Source: Planctomycetota bacterium
Lineage (GTDB): Bacteria > Planctomycetota > Phycisphaerae > UBA1845 > PWPN01
Length of the DNA stretch: 43,865 nt
Assembly: GCA_022711465.1 (NCBI GenBank)
Contig: JAKLEZ010000036.1
Span: 1-43,865, forward strand
Direction of reading: 5' to 3'
A program made the translations under genes and the position numbers. The notes below the pieces were generated by a model. It was not told the origin of the DNA. It worked only from the letters and a program-made list of their open reading frames with translations, and did not search any database. Positions 27,201 through 33,066 of the stretch are shown in pieces. The stretch's first letter is position 1. Every line of letters starts with the position of its first letter.

Positions 27201-29725
27201 CCGATGGCGACGGTATCCCGGATGGCCAGGACAACTGCCCGTCCACATCCAACACAGATCAGAGGGACAGCGATCAGGACGGGAAAGGCGACGTCTGCGA
27301 CCCCTGTCCCGACGACCCCTACAACGACATCGATAACGACGACCTGTGCGCCAATGAAGACAACTGCCCCAGCCGAGCCAACCCCGGCCAGGAGGACGCC
27401 GACGGAGATCGGGTCGGAGATGTGTGCGACAACTGCCCCTTCGCGCCGAACGCCGACCAGCGCGACGCCGATGGAGACGGCTCGGGCGATACCTGCGACA
27501 CCTGCCCGGCAGACGCGTCCAACGACGCGGACGGAGACGGCCGGTGCGGCGACGTTGACAACTGCCCCACCGTCTTCAACCCGGATCAGAACGACGTTGA
27601 CGGCGATCAGGCAGGGGATGCGTGTGACAACTGCCTGGCGGCGCCGAACCCCGAACAGGCCGACTCGGACAGGGATGCCATGGGGGATATCTGCGACCCG
27701 TGTCCGAACGATCCCGGGAACGACGCAGACCAGGATGGCGTGTGCGGCGACATCGACAACTGCCCGCAGCAGTTCAACCCCGACCAGGCCGACACCGACG
27801 GCGATGGCCGGGGCGACGTCTGCGACATCGCGCTCTTCGTCGATGTCGCCGCCCAGGGCGCCAACACGGGTTCGACTTGGCACGATGCCTACACGAGCCT
27901 GCAGGCCGCGCTGGACGCGGCGGCAAGTCTGGATTGCTGCGGATCGGGCCGCTGTGCCATCTGGGTCGCTGCGGGGACTTACAGGCCGTCGAAGTTGAGC
28001 AATGCATCGGACGCCCGCACGGCGTCTTTCCGCCTGCGGAACTGCGTAGCGATCTACGGCGGTTTTCCGCCCGGCGGCGGCCTCTGGCGCGAGCGGAATC
28101 CGAGCGAGCACCTGACCACGTTGACCGGTGACCTCGGCACAAACGATGCGGCCGGCGTCGATGGCAACCACGGCACGAAACAGGACAACTGCTATCACGT
28201 CGTTGAAGGCAGCGATACGGACGGCTCCGCCCTCCTTGACGGATTTACGATCACCGCAGGTAACGCCAACGGCACGAATGCCGCCGCAGATGGCGGCGGT
28301 ATGTACAATAACCGCGGCAGCCCGACGGTCGCCAACTGCAAGTTCGAAGCCAATTGGGCTGCCGGTGAGGGTGGCGGCATGCGAAACACCCACGCCAACC
28401 CGGCACTGCATGGTTGCGTCTTCCAACGGAACTCCGCGGCCAAGGGGGGCGGAATCATGAGCACAAGCGGCAACCCCGTGCTCACCGATTGCCGCTTGAC
28501 CGGGAATGTCGCGCGGAGCGCCAATGGCGGGGGAATGTGGAACGGGAGCAGCAGCCCCACATTGTTACGCTGCGCGTTCACCGGGAATACAGCGGACGGC
28601 GGCGGTGGCGCCGTCAATAACTATGCAGGCAGCGCCCCGGCCTTGACCGATTGCACGTTCGTTGAGAATACCTCCGGTGGACCCGGCGGTGCCATCGAGA
28701 ATGAGGGTGGTGCCAGGCCTCTGCTGATCAACTGCCGCCTCGTCCGCAATAGTGCAAAAAACGGCGGGGGTATCAGCGCAGTCACCAACAGCGGCTTTCT
28801 GCTGGTTAACTGCACGGTGTCAGGCAACAAGGCATGGGGCAACTGGGGAGGAGGGATTCACTGCACCGGCGGCGGCGAAGCGACGCTGGTTGGCTGCCTG
28901 CTGGTGGGGAACCAGGCCGCACGGCTCGGCGGCGGTTTCCACTGCGCTAGCGCGGCTGGCTTCCAGCTCAGCGGCTGTACCATCACTGGCAACATCGCCG
29001 GTCAGCAAGGCGGCGGTGTCTATGCTGGTGCCGACGCTGCCGGGACGGTCTCCAACTGCATTGTCTGGGCCAATGCGCCCCAGGACATGTCCGTGTTCTC
29101 AGACCTGGCACACGTCAGCCAGTGCGACTTTCAGTCTGCTCTGCCGCCAATCGCTTGCAGTGGAACATGCCTCTGCACCGATCCATTATTCATGGTTCCG
29201 GGCCATTGGAACGACAACGGCACGCCGGGTGACCCCTCCGACGACATGTGGTTCGACGGCGACTATCATCTTCGCCCCGGCTCACCCTGCGTGGATGCAG
29301 GCGACAATACCGCTGTTCCTCCCGATACAGAGGATATTGACGCTGATGGCGACACGGCTGAACCGATTCCCGTGGACCTGGGTGGCTGGCCGCGGTTTTT
29401 TGAAGACCCCAACACACCGGACACGGGCACTTGCGATAACCCGTGCAGTCGCCCCATCGTGGACCTCGGCGCGTACGAGTTCGAAACTCCCCCTCTGTTT
29501 GATTTCAACACGGACGGGGACGTGGACACGGAGGACCTCCTGGTATTTGAGTCCTGCCTGACCGGTCCCTCGATCCCGTACCCGACGACGCCCGGGGGTG
29601 GGGCACCGTTCTGCTTGGCTGCCGACGCCGACGCCGACCTCGACATCGACCAATCCGACTTTGGCATCTTCCAGCGATGCTACAGCGGAACCGGCAAACC
29701 GGCCGATCCGAACTGCGTGTACTGA
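24296..29725 (+). CDS. Giant secreted beta-helix protein with thrombospondin type 3 repeats and dockerin-like tail
   Basis: A 1809-residue protein. The signal peptide (CILETLMTAAMVTVATTAPG, cleavage near GAAR) is followed by three beta-helix domains. Each begins with a TIQAAIDAAMDGDEVVVADG-like motif and contains many NC.I.GN..GGGI turns. Domain 1 covers about 30-520, domain 2 about 640-960 after a short Ig-like linker (PPVITASAIEGASDPLPLTA), and domain 3 about 1180-1730. Between 2 and 3 are eight to nine thrombospondin type 3 Ca-binding repeats (DGDGIPDGQDNCPSTSNTDQ and relatives). The end carries two dockerin loops (DFNTDGDVDTEDLLVFESC; DADLDIDQSDFGIFQRC). GGAGG lies about 8 nt before the ATG, and frames upstream to 24155 encode no signal peptide. 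It is probably a surface polysaccharide-binding or adhesive protein. Confidence 0.85.
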   Translation: MSRNTCILETLMTAAMVTVATTAPGAARTIWVDVNAGDPAADGSAAHPFPAIHIAIEVAVNGDEVVVRDGLYTGPGNKNLDFGMYMPSGTRSITVRSENGPEQCIIDCEGDGRGFIFHRGETASAVLNGFTIRNGQSPDTGGGAILCDFRSNPTIANCRLINNDGGFWGGAIYCKTSSPRITGCLIRGNAAEYGGGISSGLWANPILEECEITGNTARSSGGGIDCSGDSLTVTACTITGNTAGNDGGGINGELFGALTVTDSTITGNRAIDGGGGGIAGMAGAMHATRTTVGGNQAIYGAGISCTENDGTTVTACWITDNVATQEGGGVYCWAGGVTLSSCVLSGNRTENGGAIFADAECADPTAKPCNLAAVNCTIAGNVAGRGAAAYCLESSPTFINCILWNAGADEVFSEAGSPTVRFSNVRGGFTGQDNIQLDPGFAFTDDYHLVGGSPCIDVGTVAPVGGLPATDIEGVARSLDGDGMGGPVPDMGAHEYHPTAPAIAVSPPVITASAIEGASDPLPLTAGIRDAGGGVLNWHLDSQEPWLSADPSDGRLNPGEMQSLSVGISISGLPPGDYVGHLAFSGTGAVNTPRTVEVRLHVAARNLVPSEYPTIQAAIDAAMDGDEVVVADGVYTGEGNRNLDFRGKVITVRSQGGPDACVIDCEASGCGFDLRNWETPAAVVRGFTIRNGNAAFGGGIHCQQSAPTIVECRIIDNRASMGGGIGCNAAGNLTIVNCVIAGNRAVAAFGGRGGGMDYLNSSPIVLNSAITGNLAENGGGICCESDAQPIFVNCTLADNRAGLGQGLLCRRLGESAPPSAPLILNSILWNGDADNGVRNDDGSAITIRYSTVQGGWTGPGEHNINADPMFITAGSWNDSGTPNDLSDDAWTPGDYRLESLSPCVDAGDNTAVAADTTDLDNDGDTGEPIPVDLAGSTRFIDNPFTSDTGNGTAPIVDMGAYEFQATGDSDGDGIPDGQDNCPSTSNTDQRDSDQDGKGDVCDPCPDDPYNDIDNDDLCANEDNCPSRANPGQEDADGDRVGDVCDNCPFAPNADQRDADGDGSGDTCDTCPADASNDADGDGRCGDVDNCPTVFNPDQNDVDGDQAGDACDNCLAAPNPEQADSDRDAMGDICDPCPNDPGNDADQDGVCGDIDNCPQQFNPDQADTDGDGRGDVCDIALFVDVAAQGANTGSTWHDAYTSLQAALDAAASLDCCGSGRCAIWVAAGTYRPSKLSNASDARTASFRLRNCVAIYGGFPPGGGLWRERNPSEHLTTLTGDLGTNDAAGVDGNHGTKQDNCYHVVEGSDTDGSALLDGFTITAGNANGTNAAADGGGMYNNRGSPTVANCKFEANWAAGEGGGMRNTHANPALHGCVFQRNSAAKGGGIMSTSGNPVLTDCRLTGNVARSANGGGMWNGSSSPTLLRCAFTGNTADGGGGAVNNYAGSAPALTDCTFVENTSGGPGGAIENEGGARPLLINCRLVRNSAKNGGGISAVTNSGFLLVNCTVSGNKAWGNWGGGIHCTGGGEATLVGCLLVGNQAARLGGGFHCASAAGFQLSGCTITGNIAGQQGGGVYAGADAAGTVSNCIVWANAPQDMSVFSDLAHVSQCDFQSALPPIACSGTCLCTDPLFMVPGHWNDNGTPGDPSDDMWFDGDYHLRPGSPCVDAGDNTAVPPDTEDIDADGDTAEPIPVDLGGWPRFFEDPNTPDTGTCDNPCSRPIVDLGAYEFETPPLFDFNTDGDVDTEDLLVFESCLTGPSIPYPTTPGGGAPFCLAADADADLDIDQSDFGIFQRCYSGTGKPADPNCVY

Positions 29726-29770
29726 CGCAGCACCGTCCTGATGGATGTCATGGTATCCCTCCCCCAGCCA

Positions 29771-29895
29771 CGGCGGCCAAGCCTCGTGGGAGAGGACCAG
29801 ACGCCGACCTCGACCTCGACCAGTCCGACTTCGGCATCTTCCAGCGCTGTTACAGCGGCACGAACAAGCTGGCTGATCCGAACTGCGCGAACTGA
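29771..29895 (+). pseudogene. Orphan dockerin tail
   Basis: The frame encodes DADLDLDQSDFGIFQRCYSG then TNKLADPNCAN and a stop, almost intact. No start or host protein precedes it. It sits about 60-170 bp after a gene that already ends in the same tail. It looks like a duplicated 3' end. Confidence 0.65.
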
Positions 29896-29990
29896 ATCGG
29901 AGCCGTTCTGATTCGAGGTGAACCACAAGTGACCGCGCCAGGCGGACCCGCAGCATTTACGTCCGCGACCACCTCTGCATCGCGTGGGTA

Positions 29991-30128
29991 TCACCTCCGC
30001 CTTCTCACCCAGCGATCCAACGGCGACTCCGTCAGGGATCGCAGAACCGCCGCTTTCCGTCGCTCCCAATCTGAATTGAGCTTCTGCATTATTGCAGCCG
30101 CCCGCTCTGATTCGCCTCCTTCAGCCAT
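29991..30128 (-). CDS. Small hypothetical protein, last gene of leftward accessory run
   Basis: A 45-residue protein (MAEGGESERAAAIMQKLNSD ... SPLDRWVRRRR), charged and helical, with no family recognised. GGAGG lies 9 nt before the ATG at 30128. The leader between the RadC-like stop and this start carries the hairpin element shared with the gene at 31167. That shared leader is the main reason to believe this gene is real. Confidence 0.5.
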   Translation of the reverse strand: MAEGGESERAAAIMQKLNSDWERRKAAVLRSLTESPLDRWVRRRR

Positions 30129-30137
30129 GCTTCTCAA

Positions 30138-30177
30138 CCTCCGTGCCAAGGGCACTGCTCACTTCTGAGAAGTGCCC
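30138..30177 (-). promoter_or_regulatory. Leader with two mutually exclusive hairpins
   Basis: On the plus strand, GGCAC (30151-30155) can pair with GTGCC (30143-30147) next to the Shine-Dalgarno complement CCTCC. Alternatively GGGCACT (30150-30156) pairs with AGTGCCC (30171-30177), which overlaps the RadC-like stop codon. The block CCTCCGTGCC, N3-4, then GGCAC(C/T)GCTCA also occurs at 31177-31201. Confidence 0.45.
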
Positions 30178-30614
30178 GCCGGCTTCACCTGCCCTTCCCC
30201 GCTCCCTGAACTCCAGTACCCGCCATCTTCACCGATGATGACGAAGTCGATGACCGGGATGCCCAGGATCTCGCCGGCCTGCTTCAGCTTGTCATTGACC
30301 TCCTCGTCTTCGGCGTTCGGCAGCGGACAACCACCCGGATGGTTGTGCAGCACGATGATCCGCACGGCACCGCTCAGAATCGCGCCTTTGAAGACCTCGC
30401 GAGGGTGCATGGGCGCAGAGTTCACGGTGCCGATGGAAACGACTTCCTCGCCAATCACTCGATTCCGGCTATCGAGATCCAACCGGACAAGGCGCTCGCG
30501 GTCGTACCTGTCAAGGTGCGCATACCGCGCCGCCGTTTCCCCGGAGGAGTTCACTGCAGCCTGTGGCTCCCGCACCCTGGTTCGGACGACCTCCAACCGA
30601 TAAGCGTTGGTCAT
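30159..30614 (-). CDS. RadC-like JAMM/MPN domain protein
   Basis: A 151-residue protein corresponding to the conserved RadC domain without the N-terminal helix-hairpin-helix part. The JAMM metal site is complete: Glu73 (HPREVFKGAIL), His90 and His92 (VLHNHPGG), and Asp103 ten residues later. The final strand IPVIDFVIIGEDG matches the family. RadC-like proteins are frequent on plasmids and genomic islands, where their function is unsettled. A metalloprotease-like or nucleic-acid role has been proposed. ATG 30614 is preferred, with GAGGTGA 5 nt upstream. The GTG at 30623 would overlap the upstream stop as GTGA. It is coupled to the gene before it. Confidence 0.8.
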   Translation of the reverse strand: MTNAYRLEVVRTRVREPQAAVNSSGETAARYAHLDRYDRERLVRLDLDSRNRVIGEEVVSIGTVNSAPMHPREVFKGAILSGAVRIIVLHNHPGGCPLPNAEDEEVNDKLKQAGEILGIPVIDFVIIGEDGGYWSSGSGEGQVKPAGTSQK

Positions 30615-30619
30615 ACTGA

Positions 30620-31021
30620 TCACCTCGCTCGGGCGCTAGCCGTCTCCCGCCGCAGCAGCCTGACAATCCCATCCCTCAGTCGATCCCATTCCGGCATGCA
30701 GATCGCCGCCTGAGTCGTTGCTCGCTGCGGGTCGTCCGAGGGCACCGTGATGCGGTGGTAGCTCAGCACCTCCTCGAACTCCTCGATGATTCGGAAGGCC
30801 ATGTCACGCGCCTGCGCGATCTTCCCTGTTCGCCTGCTGCCCTTGCTCAGAATGTCCGTGATCGCATCTTCGAGCAGATAGTACTCCGTGCCGTAGATCC
30901 TGGCCTCTTCTTCTCGGCCTTCCCTGTCGTTGGACGGGATGGTGATGTCCTTCTCGTCGAGGAGCTCCTCAAAGTCGCCGATGATGGCGAAAGCCAGCTC
31001 CCTTGCATCGTCCTCCTTCAT
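30620..31021 (-). CDS. Hypothetical protein with internal tandem duplication
   Basis: A 133-residue acidic helical protein of unknown family. It is built of two copies of a roughly 55-residue unit: ELAFAIIGDFEELLDEKDIT then IPSNDREG ... LEDAITDIL, and DMAFRIIEEFEEVLSYHRIT then VPSDDPQR ... LRDGIVRLL. The start at 31021 overlaps the preceding stop as ATGA, which fixes it against the in-frame 31048. No membrane or signal sequence is present. It is co-translated with the RadC-like gene, so it belongs to the same accessory unit. Confidence 0.65.
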   Translation of the reverse strand: MKEDDARELAFAIIGDFEELLDEKDITIPSNDREGREEEARIYGTEYYLLEDAITDILSKGSRRTGKIAQARDMAFRIIEEFEEVLSYHRITVPSDDPQRATTQAAICMPEWDRLRDGIVRLLRRETASARAR

Positions 31022-31167
31022 AGAGCCACCTCCGGCAGCGAAAACCACGCGATCGCAATTCCCCGGCCGGTCTTGCGGTTGACCCAGACCTCGGTCCGAT
31101 CCTCGGTGTGACCGTACTCATGGTCATATTCATAACCCTGCTTCCTCAACTCATTCTGAATGCTCAT
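31018..31167 (-). CDS. Small hypothetical protein
   Basis: A 49-residue protein (MSIQNELRKQGYEYDHEYGH ... GIAIAWFSLPEVAL). It looks like a compact alpha/beta fold with a Tyr/His-rich first half. No family recognised. GGAGGG lies 8 nt before the ATG, and the stop overlaps the next start by four bases. The leader before it has the double-hairpin element. Confidence 0.6.
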   Translation of the reverse strand: MSIQNELRKQGYEYDHEYGHTEDRTEVWVNRKTGRGIAIAWFSLPEVAL

Positions 31168-31176
31168 GGTTGATTC

Positions 31177-31216
31177 CCTCCGTGCCCGCAGGCACCGCTC
31201 ATCCGCGGGCGGTGCC
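31177..31216 (-). promoter_or_regulatory. Leader with two mutually exclusive hairpins
   Basis: GGCACCGC (31191-31198) pairs perfectly with GCGGTGCC (31209-31216). Its GGCAC can instead pair with GTGCC (31182-31186), which adjoins the Shine-Dalgarno complement CCTCC (31177-31181). It shares CCTCCGTGCC and GGCAC(C/T)GCTCA with the leader at 30138. This fits a switch that exposes or hides the ribosome site, or an attenuator. That function is inferred. Confidence 0.45.
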
Positions 31217-31230
31217 AAGGGCGCTCCCGT

Positions 31231-31392
31231 CTATTCAGCGGCGTTTCGACAGGATTGGCCTTGGCACCAATCATCGGTTCCGTCCCGCTTGGCGCCTTGG
31301 GTGGCATTCTGGATCTCGTCGCAATACTGCTCCCGAAGCAGCGACAGGCCGATTCTTGCGGCCTGGTTCCTGAACTTGTCAAAGTCGTCCAT
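31231..31392 (-). CDS. Small hypothetical protein
   Basis: A 53-residue protein: MDDFDKFRNQAARIGLSLLR, then EQYCDEIQNATQGAKRDGTD and DWCQGQSCRNAAE. It has three Cys and is otherwise helical. No family recognised. The ATG at 31392 has GGAGG 6 nt upstream. A strong 11-bp hairpin lies immediately before. It fits between its neighbours on the same strand, which supports it as a real gene despite its size. Confidence 0.55.
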   Translation of the reverse strand: MDDFDKFRNQAARIGLSLLREQYCDEIQNATQGAKRDGTDDWCQGQSCRNAAE

Positions 31393-31412
31393 GGTTGCCT
31401 CCGGAGAACAGA

Positions 31413-31440
31413 AACGGCTCTCCGGTCAGGGAGAGCCGTT
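31413..31440 (-). terminator. Intercistronic hairpin / possible attenuator
   Basis: AACGGCTCTCC pairs perfectly with GGAGAGCCGTT (11 bp, 6-nt loop). On the minus strand it is followed by TCTGTTCT, a weak U-rich run. It lies 20 nt after the stop of the amber-interrupted gene and about 20 nt before the next start. It could end transcription or regulate the next gene. A further ARM (TTCTCC) next to the Shine-Dalgarno sequence can pair with part of the second arm. Confidence 0.5.
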
Positions 31441-31460
31441 TTCACTGGGATGTCCTCCTT

Positions 31461-31742
31461 CTATGCGGCCGCTTCCTCGCCAGCCGCGCCCGAGCCCTTG
31501 GCATTCTGCTCGATCATCGCCGCGTACGCCTTCTGAAGGCAGTACATCACCAGGGGGATCTCATCCCGGTTGAAACTGCTGGTCGAGTTCCATTGGCCGT
31601 TTCTGTCCTTGTACGCCTTGCTGATCGAGGCCTTCATCACCTAGGCCGTCTTTCCGTTCGCGGTGAGGCGGTTCTCCCACAATGCACAACTCACTGGCCC
31701 GGCCTTGAACTTGGCTACGGGCACCTGTCTTTGTTCCGACAT
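31461..31742 (-). pseudogene. Conserved hypothetical gene interrupted by an in-frame amber codon
   Basis: The frame from ATG 31742 (GAGGTG upstream) reads MSEQRQVPVAKFKAGPVSCA then LWENRLTANGKTA, a TAG at 31641-31643 (codon 34), and continues VMKASISKAYKDRNGQWNST, then SSFNRDEIPLVMYCLQKAYA and a stop at 31461. The parts on both sides belong together. I recall a short conserved protein of bacterial islands with KF.AG.v.c.lWEN near the start and YKD.dG.W..t.sF...elP near the end. One base change would remove the TAG. It is probably a nonsense pseudogene. Readthrough, or restart at GTG/ATG right after the TAG, is possible. Confidence 0.6.
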
Positions 31743-31756
31743 ATTGACACCTCGAG

Positions 31757-31779
31757 GGCCCTCATCTGTTGTGAGGGCC
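31757..31779 (-). promoter_or_regulatory. Leader hairpin before the amber-interrupted gene
   Basis: GGCCCTCA (31757-31764) pairs perfectly with TGAGGGCC (31772-31779). On the minus strand it sits directly before the GAGGTG ribosome site of the gene starting at 31742. A second pairing (GAGGG with CCCTC beside the ribosome site) competes with it, as in the other leaders of this run. Confidence 0.4.
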
Positions 31780-31891
31780 GGTGTCCCCTGATATACCAGG
31801 ATCCCGAACCACTATGTGCATGCAGTTGGTGAGCAAGCTCTGGCCAGCCCCCACGCCTCGCCACCATCTCGCGAGCTGAGCTCTTGGGTGA

Positions 31892-33025
31892 TCAGGCACT
31901 GATGCTGGCTGGCTCGCCCAGGCGCTTCAGGGGCTTGAGAAGCAGATCGAGAATGCTGCGGCGCTCGACAAGGATACGGGCCTCCATCATCAGGCCCGGC
32001 TTGATCTGCCGCAGCAACGGGGCCGAGGCCTGTTCCTGCCGTTCGAGGGAGACCCACGCCCGGTAGTAGCCTTCCTCTCCCGCGTCCGGCTCGACCTCGA
32101 CGAGCCGCCCTTCGACATACCCATAATCCTCCCGAGGAAGCGCGTCGAATGCCAGACGCACCGGTAGGCCGCTATGCAGCCGCCGCATGGACGCGTTGGG
32201 GATCGCGATGCAGGCCATCAGGGGCTGGTCATCCGGCATGACGGTGACGGCCGGGCGGCTGGTGTCGATTGCGCTGCCGGGATGGAGCACGGCCAGGTGG
32301 GTCACGGTCCCAGCGACGGGGGCCCGAATCACCGATCGGCGGGCATATTCCCGAAGCTGGCCGAGCTGGATGGTCAGGGTTTCAACGCGGGCCTCAGCCT
32401 CCAGCGCCAGCCGGCCCCGCTCTGTGGCATCGACAAGGTTCCGCTTGAGGTCTGCATCGAGGCGGGCAAGCCGGCTCTCTACATCGAGCAACTCGCGCTG
32501 CTTGGCCTGTACCTCCATGTGCGTGGCGGCCGAGCCTTGCTCGAGCGTTCGGAGACGCTCGAGTTGCTCGGCGACGAGTCCGGCCGACCGCTTGGCTGTG
32601 TCCCGCTCCGTCTCCAGAGCCCTTCGCACCTGGGCGAGCGCATCTGCGTTCGCGCGGTGACGCGACGTTTCCAGCCGCAGGGTGGCAATCTCGGCCGAGA
32701 GGCGATCCGCCTCCGAGGTGTGCTGAAAGGCATCGAGCCGAAGCAGCACGTCGCCTTCGGACACATGCTGGCCGATTCGCACGAGCACGTCGACGACGAG
32801 GGCGAACTCGGGTGCCGAAATGTGCAGTGGCTCCCCCTTGATGATAAGCCGGCCGCGGGCGTTCACGACCACATCCGCCTGCGCCAGCCACATCCACATG
32901 AGTGCGGTGGCGACCAAGGCCAGGGCGAGGTAGACCAGGCCACGCGAGATAAGGATGCCCGGACCGGGAAGCAGCTTGTCCGATCCCCGGAGCGGCGTGA
33001 CCGGCATGGTCGTATCGAGTTCCAT
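31892..33025 (-). CDS. HlyD-type membrane fusion/adaptor protein of the peptide exporter
   Basis: A 377-residue periplasmic adaptor. It has a short cytoplasmic N-terminus, one membrane helix at about residues 29-48 (GLVYLALALVATALMWMWLA) and a biotinyl-lipoyl-like half (VVVNARGRLIIKGEPLHISA; VRIGQHVSEGDVLLRLDAFQ). A long coiled-coil hairpin follows (about 95-210, EADRLSAEIATLRLETSRHR onward), then the second lipoyl half (APVAGTVTHLAVLHPGSAID) and beta-barrel parts. It would connect the ABC exporter to the outer membrane. ATG 33025 is chosen because AGGAGG lies 8 nt upstream, while the ATG at 33031 is too close to it. It follows the ABC gene by 41 bp, so the two form an operon, though the adaptor is the downstream gene. 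Confidence 0.85.
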   Translation of the reverse strand: MELDTTMPVTPLRGSDKLLPGPGILISRGLVYLALALVATALMWMWLAQADVVVNARGRLIIKGEPLHISAPEFALVVDVLVRIGQHVSEGDVLLRLDAFQHTSEADRLSAEIATLRLETSRHRANADALAQVRRALETERDTAKRSAGLVAEQLERLRTLEQGSAATHMEVQAKQRELLDVESRLARLDADLKRNLVDATERGRLALEAEARVETLTIQLGQLREYARRSVIRAPVAGTVTHLAVLHPGSAIDTSRPAVTVMPDDQPLMACIAIPNASMRRLHSGLPVRLAFDALPREDYGYVEGRLVEVEPDAGEEGYYRAWVSLERQEQASAPLLRQIKPGLMMEARILVERRSILDLLLKPLKRLGEPASISA

Positions 33026-33066
33026 TTTCATTTCCTCCTGCGAGCTTCGATCCTGCGCCGTCAAAG

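Noticed and set aside
27200..27830. Regular DNA repeats suggesting a CRISPR-like array
   Set aside because: The periodicity comes from protein Ca-binding repeats (D.DGDG..D..DNCP). Spacing and sequence vary and no palindromic repeat is present.
26996..28426. Leftward 476-residue open frame with repetitive Val/Ala-rich segments
   Set aside because: It mirrors the thrombospondin type 3 repeats of the real rightward gene. The repetition is inherited from the other strand.
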